Shown here piece after piece: positions 40,370 through 48,391 of a DNA stretch of 64,000 nucleotides. This DNA comes from Nisaea denitrificans DSM 18348 (GTDB lineage: Bacteria > Pseudomonadota > Alphaproteobacteria > Thalassobaculales > Thalassobaculaceae). The stretch's first letter is position 1, and each line of letters begins with the position of its first letter. The notes below the pieces were generated by a model that saw only the letters and a list, made by a program, of their open reading frames with translations, was not told the origin of the DNA and searched no databases. Where the stretch lies: positions 620,001 to 684,000 of the forward strand of contig NZ_AUFM01000011.1 in the NCBI RefSeq assembly GCF_000426505.1, given 5' to 3'. The translations under genes were made by a program, and so were the position numbers.

Positions 40370-42033
40370 GCGGCGTGCCGAAGATCAAGGACGAGGATTT
40401 CATTTTCCTGCCGCTTGGCGGCAGTGACGAAATCGGGATGAACCTCAACCTCTACCATTATGGCGGCAAGTGGCTGATGGTGGATCTCGGGATCTCCTTT
40501 GGCGACGACACGATGCCCGGCATCGATGTACTGCTGCCGGACCCGGAGTTCATCGAACAGCGCCGGAAGGATCTGGTCGGGCTGGTTATCACCCACGGCC
40601 ATGAGGATCACATCGGGGCTATTCCTCATCTGTGGCCGCGTTTGCGCTGCCCAATTTATGCGACCCCCTTCACGGCGACACTGATACGCCGGAAGCTTTC
40701 CGAGGTGGGAATTCTTGAACAGGTCGAGCTGATCGAGGTGGATATCTCCGCCAACTTCGTTCTTGGCCCGTTCGAGCTGCAATTGATCACGCTCACTCAC
40801 TCCATTCCGGAGGCTAACGGGCTGGCGATCCGCTGTGGCGGCGGTACGGTAATGCATACGGGTGACTGGAAATTCGATCCGGACCCGGTGATCGGACGGA
40901 CGAGCGATATCGAAGCCCTTCGCGAACTCGGCGATGAAGGCGTGCTCGCTTTGATCGGTGATTCGACGAATGTCCTCGATGAGGGCAGATCTGGTTCCGA
41001 AGCCAGCCTGACCGAGTCACTTGCCGAGTTGTTCCGGCAGCATGATCAGCGCATTGCCATCACCTGTTTTGCGTCGAATGTCGGCCGGCTTGCGAATATC
41101 TCGGCCGCGGCTGCGGCTGCCGGCCGTAATGTTGCGCTGGTTGGCCGCTCTCTCTGGCGTATGTATGAGGCGTCACTGCAGAATGGGTATCTCCGCGATA
41201 TTCCCGAATTTCTGTCGGAGAAGGACGCAGGCTTCATTCCGCGCGACAAGCTGGTCTTGATCTGCACCGGATCTCAGGGAGAGTCGCGGGCCGCTCTTGC
41301 CCGAATAGCCGAGAACGCACACCAGGAAATCACGCTTGAGCGCGGTGACGTCGTTATCTTCTCGTCCCGGGAGATTCCCGGGAACGAAACAGCGATTGGC
41401 CGGGTGCAGAGCCGGCTGGTGGCGCGAGGCATCGAGGTGGTGACCGAGCGGGACCATCATGTCCATGTTTCTGGGCATCCGGCTCGTGAGGAACTGGTCG
41501 AGATGTACCAGTATATCCGCCCGAAAATCGCCGTGCCGGTCCATGGCAGTCCGCGCCATCTGGAGGCACATGCCCGGCTCGCACGGGAATGCCAGGTGCC
41601 TGAAGCCATCGTGCCGGGCAATGGTAGCCTGATCCGCCTTGAAGAAGGTAACGTCGAGGTTATTGGCTGGGTGCCGACCGGCATGCTGACCTTGGATGGT
41701 GGCCGGATCATTCCGCTTGAATCGAGCGTGATCGGTGATCGCAAAAAAATGCTGTTCAACGGAGCGGTCTCGGTAACCGTGCTGATGAACGGAAAGGGTC
41801 AGTTGCACAGTGATCCGGTGCTGACCTTCAACGGCATTGCCGATGAAGGCGAAATTGACGCATTGAGTGACACTGCGACAGATCTCATATGGGAGACGGT
41901 CGGCGCACTCGGCAAGAAGGCGCGGACCAAGGACGAAGAGGTTGGAGAAGCGGTGCGCCGGGCTGTTCGCCGCGTCGTTCGTGCCGAATATGGAAAGCGC
42001 CCTGTAACGACGGTCCATGTGCTGCGTGTCTGA
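40366..42033 (+). CDS. rnj: ribonuclease J
   Basis: The 555-residue metallo-beta-lactamase ribonuclease has the zinc-binding motif THGHEDHIGAIPHL, further ligands in MHTGDWKFDPDP and HVSGHPAREEL, and the beta-CASP region. It acts in 5'-3' exonucleolytic and endonucleolytic RNA processing. In alphaproteobacteria it processes rRNA and mRNA beside RNase E. The ATG overlaps the coaX stop by four bases; the next gene starts 24 bp after its stop. Confidence 0.95.
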   Translation: MSGVPKIKDEDFIFLPLGGSDEIGMNLNLYHYGGKWLMVDLGISFGDDTMPGIDVLLPDPEFIEQRRKDLVGLVITHGHEDHIGAIPHLWPRLRCPIYATPFTATLIRRKLSEVGILEQVELIEVDISANFVLGPFELQLITLTHSIPEANGLAIRCGGGTVMHTGDWKFDPDPVIGRTSDIEALRELGDEGVLALIGDSTNVLDEGRSGSEASLTESLAELFRQHDQRIAITCFASNVGRLANISAAAAAAGRNVALVGRSLWRMYEASLQNGYLRDIPEFLSEKDAGFIPRDKLVLICTGSQGESRAALARIAENAHQEITLERGDVVIFSSREIPGNETAIGRVQSRLVARGIEVVTERDHHVHVSGHPAREELVEMYQYIRPKIAVPVHGSPRHLEAHARLARECQVPEAIVPGNGSLIRLEEGNVEVIGWVPTGMLTLDGGRIIPLESSVIGDRKKMLFNGAVSVTVLMNGKGQLHSDPVLTFNGIADEGEIDALSDTATDLIWETVGALGKKARTKDEEVGEAVRRAVRRVVRAEYGKRPVTTVHVLRV

Positions 42034-42056
42034 CGAAGAATAAAGGGAAGAAATCG

Positions 42057-42461
42057 ATGATCGGTCGCTTGAACCATGTTGCCATCGCCGTGCCGAATCT
42101 GGATGCGGCATGTGCCACCTATCGAGGTGCGCTCGGTGCCAGCGTCAGTGCTCCCGAAGATCTGCCCGAGCATGGCGTGACCGTCGTCTTCATCGAGCTC
42201 CCCAACACCAAGATCGAGCTGCTTTATCCGCTCGGGGATTCTTCACCGATTACGGCTTTCCTTGAAAAGAACCCGTCCGGCGGTATGCATCATGTTTGCT
42301 ACGAGGTTGACGACATCATTGCTGCTCGCGATCGCCTGAAGGCCGAGGGCGCAAGGGTACTCGGGGACGGCGAGCCGAAGAACGGGGCGCATGGCAAACC
42401 GGTTCTGTTTCTGCACCCGAAGGACTTTGCCGGGACGCTGGTCGAGCTCGAGCAGGCTTAG
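42057..42461 (+). CDS. mce: methylmalonyl-CoA epimerase (VOC family)
   Basis: The 134-residue protein is a vicinal-oxygen-chelate fold with two beta-alpha-beta-beta-beta modules: RLNHVAIAVPNLDAA and GGMHHVCYEVDDI, with metal ligands His and Glu in HVAIAV, ELLYPL, HHVCYEV and VELEQA. The length and sequence fit methylmalonyl-CoA epimerase, which interconverts the (R) and (S) forms in propionate catabolism. GGGAAG precedes the ATG. Confidence 0.92.
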   Translation: MIGRLNHVAIAVPNLDAACATYRGALGASVSAPEDLPEHGVTVVFIELPNTKIELLYPLGDSSPITAFLEKNPSGGMHHVCYEVDDIIAARDRLKAEGARVLGDGEPKNGAHGKPVLFLHPKDFAGTLVELEQA

Positions 42462-42476
42462 GCGGAGCGCACGTGC

Positions 42477-42728
42477 ATGAATGACTGGGTTTCTATCGTT
42501 GTCGTCTTTCTGCTGCTCTGGTGGTGGTTCTTCCTGATGGCGCTGCCGATTGGCGTGCGCGTTGTGGAAGAGCCCGAGGAGGGCCATGCTCCAAGTGCAC
42601 CCAAGCGGCCGCATCTCTGGAAGAAAGCATTGGGAGCCACGATTGTGGCACTCCTTGCCACAACCTTGATCAACTACATCATTGCAGCCGATCTGTTCTC
42701 GTTCCGGGATGCTATTCAGAATTGGTAA
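42477..42728 (+). CDS. DUF1467 family small membrane protein
   Basis: The 83-residue protein has an N-terminal helix (WVSIVVVFLLLWWWFFLMALP), a short polar linker with RVVEEPEEGHAPSAPKRP, and a second helix (ALGATIVALLATTLINYIIA). This two-helix pattern with the VxVE(E)P linker is typical of DUF1467, which follows the epimerase gene in many alphaproteobacteria. Function unknown. A strong terminator 70 bp downstream ends the unit that began with nuoA. Confidence 0.88.
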   Translation: MNDWVSIVVVFLLLWWWFFLMALPIGVRVVEEPEEGHAPSAPKRPHLWKKALGATIVALLATTLINYIIAADLFSFRDAIQNW

Positions 42729-42799
42729 TGGCCGGGCCGGGAGAGGCTGTGGCTAACACGGAACCAAGTCTGATAAAGAAAAGGTGGCACCAAGAAAAA

Positions 42800-42839
42800 C
42801 GGCAAGATCTGGAAGATCTTGCCGGCGAATTTTTTTTTA
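42800..42839 (+). terminator. strong Rho-independent terminator after DUF1467
   Basis: CGGCAAGATCT (42800-42810) pairs perfectly with AGATCTTGCCG (42814-42824) around GGA and is followed, after GCGAA, by nine Ts. It ends the nuo-birA-coaX-rnj-mce transcript. The 320-bp gap (42729-43048) also holds a second hairpin and a Fur-like site, but no gene. Confidence 0.92.
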
Positions 42840-42847
42840 TGATTCGA

Positions 42848-42869
42848 CCGCAGCGTTTTAACGCTGTGG
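42848..42869 (+). other. second hairpin behind the terminator
   Basis: CCGCAGCGTT pairs with AACGCTGTGG (one wobble) just after the T-run of the terminator. It lacks its own T-run. It may be a backup structure or the end of a small transcript. Confidence 0.45.
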
Positions 42870-42989
42870 TTCGCTTCCTCCCTAAACTCGGGCCAAATTC
42901 GCGGCTCGGACTTATTCTTTTTTTTTATTGATGGGGACCATATGACATGTTGGTGAAGGCGTCACTAATTTTTTTGCGCCTAGGTCAAA

Positions 42990-43004
42990 TGATATCGATT
43001 CTCA
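42990..43004 (+). promoter_or_regulatory. Fur-box-like palindrome
   Basis: TGATATCGATTCTCA matches 11 of 14 fixed positions of the 7-1-7 Fur consensus TGATAATNATTATCA. It lies 45 bp before the start of a small secreted protein, in an AT-rich stretch. Alphaproteobacteria often use Irr or Mur instead of Fur, so this is only a candidate. Confidence 0.3.
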
Positions 43005-43048
43005 TCTAATTTTTGTTATCAAACGTCGTCTGGGGAGCGAATTGAGAC

Positions 43049-43495
43049 ATGATCATGTGCTTTTACGCAAAGTTGAAGTTGTCGGCTCCGTTTCTGATTA
43101 CCGGAAGCCTTTTCCTTGCGGGTGCGGTTTTAGGAAATGCTCGGGCCGATGAGACGAAAGGTATCGAGATTTCGAAAGAGGATTGCGCGCGGCTCATTGC
43201 CCATCAGCCTTCTGCCGATGTTGAGTACAAGCCGGGGATTGATGCCGCTGGACGGCCGGTTGTATCGGCGGATTTGCCCGGCTCAGCCATCATTGAGGCG
43301 CCGACAAAGATTATCATCCCGCTCACACTTGATGTGGCCGATCTTTTCTCTTTGCCGGAAGGTGTGGCCGGGGAAGCCGGTATTGGAGCGATAGAATACG
43401 ACATCATGTCGGGCCGGCTTGAATTCAATGGCCAGCAGCTCACCGACCCGCAGATGGCAGCAATTTCCGCGGCCTGCGCAAATATGAAGAAATAA
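43049..43495 (+). CDS. hypothetical secreted protein
   Basis: I do not recognise a family. The 148-residue protein has a signal peptide (hydrophobic LSAPFLITGSLFLAGAVLG, likely cleavage at ARA-DE). The mature part is acidic, begins DETKGIEISKEDCARLI, has a VPLTLDVAD-like strand (IIPLTLDVADLFSLPEG) and ends with a cysteine-containing helix AISAACANMKK; the two cysteines could form a disulphide. It is likely periplasmic. The gene is isolated behind an AT-rich upstream region and converges with the acyl-CoA dehydrogenase gene. Confidence 0.72.
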   Translation: MIMCFYAKLKLSAPFLITGSLFLAGAVLGNARADETKGIEISKEDCARLIAHQPSADVEYKPGIDAAGRPVVSADLPGSAIIEAPTKIIIPLTLDVADLFSLPEGVAGEAGIGAIEYDIMSGRLEFNGQQLTDPQMAAISAACANMKK

Positions 43496-43496
43496 A

Positions 43497-43525
43497 AACG
43501 GCGGCGCCCTGGGGGCGCCGCCGCC
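43497..43525 (-). terminator. Rho-independent terminator of the glutaryl-CoA dehydrogenase gene
   Basis: CGGCGGCGCCC (43499-43509) pairs with GGGCGCCGCCG (43513-43523) around TGG. On the minus strand the stem is followed by TTTTTATT. On the plus strand no immediate T-run follows. Confidence 0.85.
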
Positions 43526-43548
43526 GGTATTCGTTTTAGTGTGTCGCG

Positions 43549-44772
43549 TCAGGCACCGGTGAAGGCCTGAAGCCCGGTCTGTGCGCGGCCCAGGATCAGG
43601 GCATGCACATCGTGGGTGCCTTCGTAAGTGTTCACTGCTTCCAGGTTCACGACGTGCCGGATCACATGATATTCGTCCGAGACGCCATTGCCGCCATGCA
43701 TGTCGCGGGCAACGCGGGCGATGTCCAGAGACTTGCCGCAATTGTTCCGCTTCATCAGAGAGATTGCTTCCGGCGCACCGTGGCCGCTGTCCATCATCCG
43801 TCCGAGACGCAGAGCGCCATGCAAGCCGAGTGTGATCTCGGTCTGCATGTCGGCTAGCTTCTTCTGGATAAGCTGGTTGGCGGCGAGCGGGCGGCCGAAC
43901 TGCTTGCGGTCCATCGTGTACTGACGGGCCTGATGCCAGCAGAACTCGGCGGCACCAATGGCGCCCCAGGAAATGCCGAAGCGGGCCTTGTTCAGGCAAC
44001 CGAAAGGCCCCTTCAGGCCAGATACGTTCGGCAGCATGTTCTCTTCCGGGATCTCGACATTATCCATGACGATCTCGCCGGTGACGGAAGCGCGCAGGGA
44101 GAACTTGCCCTCAATCTTGGGCGCGGTCAGGCCCTTCATGCCTTTTTCAAGGACGAAGCCGCGGATCTGGCCGTCATCGGTCTTTGCCCAGACGACAAAG
44201 ACGTCGGCGATCGGCGAGTTGGTGATCCACATCTTCGCGCCATTCAGCAGATAGCCGCCCTGGACGCTCTTCGCGCGAGTGACCATGCTTCCCGGGTCGG
44301 AGCCGTGGTCCGGTTCGGTCAGGCCGAAACAGCCGACCCATTCGCCGGTTGCCAGCTTCGGCAGGTACTTCTGCTTCTGCTCTTCGCTGCCGTAAGCATA
44401 GATCGGGTGCATGACCAGGCTGGACTGGACGCTCATGGCTGAGCGGTAACCACTGTCGACCCGCTCGACTTCACGGGCGATCAGGCCGTAGCAGACATGG
44501 TTCACACCGGCGCAGCCATAGCCATCGATGGTGCAGCCGAGAAAGCCCAGCTCTCCCATCTCGCTCATGATCTCGCGATGGAAGACTTCATCCCGGAAGG
44601 CCTCCTGAACCCGCGGCATCAGTTTGTCCTGACAATAAGCGCGCGCGGCATCGCGGATCATCCGCTCTTCCTCGGTCAGTTCCTGCTCGAGGAGGAGGGG
44701 ATCTTCCCAGTCGAATTGCGGTCGCGAGGCTTTCGCCGACTTCGCGGCATCGACAACGGGTTGGACGGACAT
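43549..44772 (-). CDS. gcdH: glutaryl-CoA dehydrogenase
   Basis: The 407-residue flavoenzyme oxidises and decarboxylates glutaryl-CoA to crotonyl-CoA in lysine and tryptophan breakdown. Acyl-CoA dehydrogenase signatures are [17 protein letters not shown] and [17 protein letters not shown]; the catalytic Glu lies in [19 protein letters not shown], which is the GCDH-specific form. The N-terminal [20 protein letters not shown] also matches that subfamily. The inner ATG at 44772 has GGGAG seven bases upstream; the longer frame adds 22 poorly supported residues. Electrons pass to ETF. Confidence 0.93.
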   Translation of the reverse strand: MSVQPVVDAAKSAKASRPQFDWEDPLLLEQELTEEERMIRDAARAYCQDKLMPRVQEAFRDEVFHREIMSEMGELGFLGCTIDGYGCAGVNHVCYGLIAREVERVDSGYRSAMSVQSSLVMHPIYAYGSEEQKQKYLPKLATGEWVGCFGLTEPDHGSDPGSMVTRAKSVQGGYLLNGAKMWITNSPIADVFVVWAKTDDGQIRGFVLEKGMKGLTAPKIEGKFSLRASVTGEIVMDNVEIPEENMLPNVSGLKGPFGCLNKARFGISWGAIGAAEFCWHQARQYTMDRKQFGRPLAANQLIQKKLADMQTEITLGLHGALRLGRMMDSGHGAPEAISLMKRNNCGKSLDIARVARDMHGGNGVSDEYHVIRHVVNLEAVNTYEGTHDVHALILGRAQTGLQAFTGA

Positions 44773-44904
44773 GGGGAGACTCCCAAAGTTGCTGAATTTG
44801 TTGCAGAGGTATATACGCCGAAGCAGTTGTAGCTTCAAATTTCCGTTGGGGCACTGTTGCCGTTCCGCAATACCAGCAAGAACGGTTTATCGCCGGGAAG
44901 AAAG

Positions 44905-45135
44905 ATGGCGCGAAAGCTGAACGAGCAAAGGGTGATAATCGAGTTTCTGCCATCCGGGAGTTATGTGAAGGTCAGTGCCTTCGATCCCGTCAGCATGGTT
45001 GAGGTTTCGATCGTCGGTAATCCTGCCAGTGGCGAGGCTGGCCTGAAGCACGCGGTGCTGCGCAAGTTGAAGTACGTTCTCGAAAAAAAATCGCAACCGC
45101 AACCACAGTCGCGTGGCCGTGGGACCGTAGTCTGA
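44905..45135 (+). CDS. small conserved protein, DUF6898-like
   Basis: The 76-residue protein has the compact pattern VIIEFLPSGSYVKVSAFDPVS, then MVEVSIVGNPASGE and VLRKLKYVLEKK, which I associate with the DUF6898 family of alphaproteobacteria. It is predicted to be a small beta-hairpin followed by one helix. The tail is Gln/Pro/Arg-rich. Function unknown. GGGAAGAAAG precedes the ATG. It is divergent from gcdH and converges with mucR. Confidence 0.72.
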   Translation: MARKLNEQRVIIEFLPSGSYVKVSAFDPVSMVEVSIVGNPASGEAGLKHAVLRKLKYVLEKKSQPQPQSRGRGTVV

Positions 45136-45162
45136 TTTTTAACCGGCAGGCTTGAAAAGAAA

Positions 45163-45189
45163 AAGCGCCGGACGATACCGGCGCTTCTT
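45163..45189 (-). terminator. bidirectional Rho-independent terminator
   Basis: AAGCGCCGG (45163-45171) pairs with CCGGCGCTT (45178-45186) around ACGATA. On the minus strand it runs into TTTTTC and ends mucR; on the plus strand CTTCTTC follows, so it may also end the DUF6898-like gene. Confidence 0.88.
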
Positions 45190-45209
45190 CAATAACAGGG
45201 TGTTTGTGA

Positions 45210-45662
45210 TCAGACAGCTTTCCGCTTGCGACCACCGCGTTTGACGGCGTTGCGTCCAAGACCAATCTTCTTGGCGAACTCAGACCGCTGCGCAGCGTAA
45301 TTCGGCGCGACCATCGGATAGTCTGCCGGCAGGCCCCATTTGGCGCGATACTCTTCCGGGGTCATGTTGTAGGTCGTCCGGAGGTGACGCTTCAGCATTT
45401 TGAGACGCTTGCCGTCTTCAAGGCAGATGATGAATTCCGGCGTAATCGAGCGGCGGATTGGCACTGCCGGTTTTGCCGGCTCGACTTCCGGCTCGCTAAC
45501 CTCAGTATTGAGGCGCGTCAGCGCTTCGTGAACCGTACTGATGACCTCCGAAATCTGCGACGCTGCCACAGTGTTATTTCCGAGATAAGCGGATACAACA
45601 TCCGTGGTCATACGGAGTAGTTCAGAAGAGTCCAGATTGTCTTCACGGGTTTCGTCGGTCAT
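45210..45662 (-). CDS. mucR: MucR/Ros family transcriptional regulator with degenerate zinc site
   Basis: The 150-residue protein has the N-terminal oligomerisation helix typical of MucR and a C-terminal Ros-type zinc-finger-like DNA-binding domain: CLEDGKRLKMLKRHLRTTYN followed by MTPEEYRAKWGLPADYPMVA. Aligned with Ros, the ligands are Cys80, Asp83, His93 and Thr97/Tyr98 in place of C, C, H and H, so at most two or three of the four zinc ligands remain. Zinc-independent Ros folds are known. MucR proteins silence AT-rich promoters and control envelope, motility and cell-cycle genes. Confidence 0.93.
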   Translation of the reverse strand: MTDETREDNLDSSELLRMTTDVVSAYLGNNTVAASQISEVISTVHEALTRLNTEVSEPEVEPAKPAVPIRRSITPEFIICLEDGKRLKMLKRHLRTTYNMTPEEYRAKWGLPADYPMVAPNYAAQRSEFAKKIGLGRNAVKRGGRKRKAV

Positions 45663-45672
45663 TTCTAGATCC

Positions 45673-45695
45673 GATATTTACATTATATTGATTAG
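45673..45695 (-). promoter_or_regulatory. mucR promoter region with AT-rich T-A steps
   Basis: On the minus strand a perfect TATAAT (45687-45682) lies about 20 bp before the mucR start. It is embedded in an AT-rich run with many T-A steps, the kind of site MucR proteins bind, so autoregulation is plausible. No clear -35 is seen. The 314-bp gap (45663-45976) otherwise holds only the rpiB promoter candidate. Confidence 0.4.
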
Positions 45696-45909
45696 GGTGT
45701 CCTCGGAACATTGTCCCGGGCGAAATAGTTGTCAAGAATTAATGCGGCGTTCCGTTTCTCAAACCCTGAATACAAATACAATGAATTCCTGCGATTTTTG
45801 AAAATAGCTTCTTTCTGGAATATGCGGTCAAGATATTGCAGTGAATAGTTTGTGGCGCGAGACCGTATTCTTTAGCGCGTCGCGTAAGGGTCGGGAGCGC
45901 AAATAGTGG

Positions 45910-45938
45910 TTCGCGGGCCTCCGTGCCGTGTATATAGT
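45910..45938 (+). promoter_or_regulatory. candidate promoter of rpiB
   Basis: TTCGCG (45910-45915), 17 bp, TATAGT (45933-45938). The -10 is good, the -35 weak. It lies about 40 bp before the rpiB start. Confidence 0.4.
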
Positions 45939-45976
45939 AGGCTCTTCTCTTGCTGGAACAACGAGCCTGACAGGTA

Positions 45977-46426
45977 ATGACAGATAACGTGATCGTGATC
46001 GGTTCGGATCATGCCGGATATTCTCTGAAACAAGTATTGGTAGCTCACCTTGAAGAAAAAGGGTGGCGGATCGTAGATGTTGGCACGAACGGGGCGGCGT
46101 CGGTCGATTACCCCGATTTCGGTGCCGCGGTCGCGCATGCCCTGAAGGAGGGGAAGGCGCCCCGTGGGATCGTTGTGTGCGGCACAGGGATTGGCATAAG
46201 CATCGCTGCGAACCGGCATGACTGGATACGCGCGGGCCTTTGTCATGACATTACCTCGGCACGGCTCTGTCGTCTGCACAATGACGCCAATGTCCTTGCG
46301 CTTGGTGCGCGCCTTATCGGCGAAGAAGTCGCGAAAGACTGTGTTGATGTCTTTCTTGCAACAGAATTCGAAGGCGGCCGGCATCAACGTCGCGTCGACA
46401 AACTCGGATTTGCCGAGAGCATGTAA
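45977..46426 (+). CDS. rpiB: ribose-5-phosphate isomerase B
   Basis: The 149-residue enzyme interconverts ribose 5-phosphate and ribulose 5-phosphate. Family motifs are IGSDHAGYSLKQVL at the N-terminus, the active-site cysteine in IVVCGTGIGISIAANR, and LCHDITSARLCRLHNDANVL. AGG lies upstream of the ATG. In many alphaproteobacteria rpiB precedes glyA, nrdR and the rib genes, as here. Confidence 0.95.
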   Translation: MTDNVIVIGSDHAGYSLKQVLVAHLEEKGWRIVDVGTNGAASVDYPDFGAAVAHALKEGKAPRGIVVCGTGIGISIAANRHDWIRAGLCHDITSARLCRLHNDANVLALGARLIGEEVAKDCVDVFLATEFEGGRHQRRVDKLGFAESM

Positions 46427-46497
46427 ATCACGTCCTTGCACTGCGATGTCTGAGCGAGTAGGCCACGTTGCATTGCGGGATACGAACTGGAGCTGTC

Positions 46498-47790
46498 ATG
46501 TCCGCCTTTGAAACGAGCACAACCGATAACCCTTTCTTTGCGACGCCCCTGTCCGAAAGCGATCCGGCACTTTATGGCGCGATCAAAGAAGAACTTGAGC
46601 GGCAGAAAGACCAGATCGAGCTGATCGCCTCCGAGAACATCGTCTCCCGTGCGGTGCTGGAAGCTCAAGGCTCTGTCCTCACCAATAAATATGCCGAGGG
46701 GTATCCCGGCCGGCGCTATTACGGCGGCTGTGAATTCGTCGACAAGGCCGAGGCTCTGGCCATCGAGCGGGCTTGCAAGCTGTTCGATTGCAGCTTCGCC
46801 AACGTGCAGCCGCATTCCGGCGCCCAGGCGAATCAGGCGGTTATGCTGGCGCTGCTCGAGCCCGGCGATACCGTCATGGGGCTGTCACTTGCAGCCGGCG
46901 GTCACCTGACCCATGGCGCGCCGCCGAATCTTTCCGGTAAATGGTTCAAGGCCGTCCAGTACGGTGTTCGCAAGGAAGACGCGCAGATCGACTTTGATCA
47001 GGTCAAGGCGCTTGCCGAGGAACACAAGCCGAAGATGATCATTGCGGGTGGTTCTGCCTATCCGCGTCAGATTGATTTCAAGCGCTTCCGCGAGATCGCC
47101 GATTCTGTCGGCGCCTATTTCCATGTCGACATGGCGCATTTCGCGGGCCTGGTTGCTGGCGGTGCGCATCCGAGCCCGCTGCCCCATGCGCATGTGGTCA
47201 CGACTACGACGCACAAGACCCTGCGCGGACCACGCGGCGGCATGATCCTCTCGAACGACCCGGATCTCGGCAAGAAGATCAACTCGGCGGTATTTCCTGG
47301 TCTTCAGGGCGGCCCGTTGATGCATGTGATTGCCGCCAAGGCGGTGTCCTTCGCCGAAGCGCTGACACCGGAATTCAAGACCTATTCCCATCAGGTCGTC
47401 GAGAATGCGAAGGCTCTTGGCGAAGTGCTGAAAGCGCGCGGTCTGGATATCGTTTCCGGCGGCACGGACACTCACGTTCTTCTCGTCGATCTGCGCCCGA
47501 AGGGCCTGACCGGCAAGGTGGCGGAGGCTGCTCTCGAGCGGGCCGGTATCACCTGTAACAAAAACGGCGTTCCGTTCGATCCGGAAAAGCCGATGATCAC
47601 GTCCGGAGTGCGTCTTGGCACGCCGGCTGGGACCACGCGCGGCTTTGGTGTGGCGGAGTTCCAGGAAATCGGAAACCTGATCGGCGACGTGCTTGATGCC
47701 GTTGCGCAGAATCCGGACGATAGCTCGCTGATCGAAGAGAAGGTCAGGGAAGATGTCCGGTTGTTGTGTGACAGGTTCCCGATCTACTAA
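46498..47790 (+). CDS. glyA: serine hydroxymethyltransferase
   Basis: The 430-residue PLP enzyme converts serine and tetrahydrofolate to glycine and methylene-tetrahydrofolate. Motifs are [40 protein letters not shown], the PLP lysine in [19 protein letters not shown] and the C-terminal [17 protein letters not shown]. The ATG at 46498 has GGAG upstream and gives the family start; the longer frame is unsupported. Confidence 0.97.
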   Translation: MSAFETSTTDNPFFATPLSESDPALYGAIKEELERQKDQIELIASENIVSRAVLEAQGSVLTNKYAEGYPGRRYYGGCEFVDKAEALAIERACKLFDCSFANVQPHSGAQANQAVMLALLEPGDTVMGLSLAAGGHLTHGAPPNLSGKWFKAVQYGVRKEDAQIDFDQVKALAEEHKPKMIIAGGSAYPRQIDFKRFREIADSVGAYFHVDMAHFAGLVAGGAHPSPLPHAHVVTTTTHKTLRGPRGGMILSNDPDLGKKINSAVFPGLQGGPLMHVIAAKAVSFAEALTPEFKTYSHQVVENAKALGEVLKARGLDIVSGGTDTHVLLVDLRPKGLTGKVAEAALERAGITCNKNGVPFDPEKPMITSGVRLGTPAGTTRGFGVAEFQEIGNLIGDVLDAVAQNPDDSSLIEEKVREDVRLLCDRFPIY

Positions 47791-47846
47791 TCCCGGTCGC
47801 GGCCCGGGGCGGCCGCTGCCAGTTGACTGATTGAAGGGGGAAGACC

Positions 47847-48308
47847 ATGCGTTGTCCGTTTTGCGGCCACACCGATACCCAGGTGAAGGACTCCCGTCCA
47901 ACGGAAGACCATGCGGCTATCCGGCGGCGCCGGTTCTGCCCGGCCTGCGGTGCGCGTTTCACGACCTTTGAACGGGTTCAGCTCCGTGAGCTGACCGTAG
48001 TCAAGAAGACGGGCAAGAGGGCACCCTTCGATCGGGACAAACTGGTCCGGTCCGTGCAGATTTCGATGCGCAAGCGCCCGGTCGACCCGGAACGCATCGA
48101 GAGGATGGTGACCAGCATCGTCCGGCGACTAGAAAGCATGGGCGAGGCGGAGATTCCGTCCGAAGTGATCGGGCAGATGGTCATGGAATCCCTGGCCAAT
48201 TTGGATCAGGTTGCCTATGTCCGGTTTGCGTCGGTCTACAAGAACTTCCGCGAAGCCAAAGACTTCGAGGAATTCGTCGAAGAAATCAGTCACGACGGCG
48301 ACGACTAG
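47847..48308 (+). CDS. nrdR: ribonucleotide reductase transcriptional repressor
   Basis: The 153-residue protein has an N-terminal zinc ribbon ([18 protein letters not shown] and [19 protein letters not shown]) and an ATP-cone domain ([20 protein letters not shown]). With dATP bound it represses nrd operons at NrdR boxes. GAAGGGGG precedes the ATG. It heads the riboflavin gene run, as in many proteobacteria. Confidence 0.97.
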   Translation: MRCPFCGHTDTQVKDSRPTEDHAAIRRRRFCPACGARFTTFERVQLRELTVVKKTGKRAPFDRDKLVRSVQISMRKRPVDPERIERMVTSIVRRLESMGEAEIPSEVIGQMVMESLANLDQVAYVRFASVYKNFREAKDFEEFVEEISHDGDD

Positions 48309-48344
48309 ACTAAAGGTCCTCGCCGCCCGGCGTCTGGGTTCTGC

Positions 48345-48365
48345 CCGAGGGTTCAGTCCTCGGGC
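48345..48365 (+). other. hairpin before ribD
   Basis: CCCGAGG pairs with CCTCGGG around GTTCAGT, 27 bp before the ribD start. There is no T-run, and I see no FMN-riboswitch-like conserved segments in this 83-bp gap. Confidence 0.4.
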
Positions 48366-48391
48366 CGGAGCCTTGACGGGAGCGTGGAACA

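Noticed and set aside
48309-48391. Possible FMN riboswitch before ribD
   Set aside because: The gap is only 83 bp and shows one simple hairpin; the multi-helix FMN aptamer would not fit.
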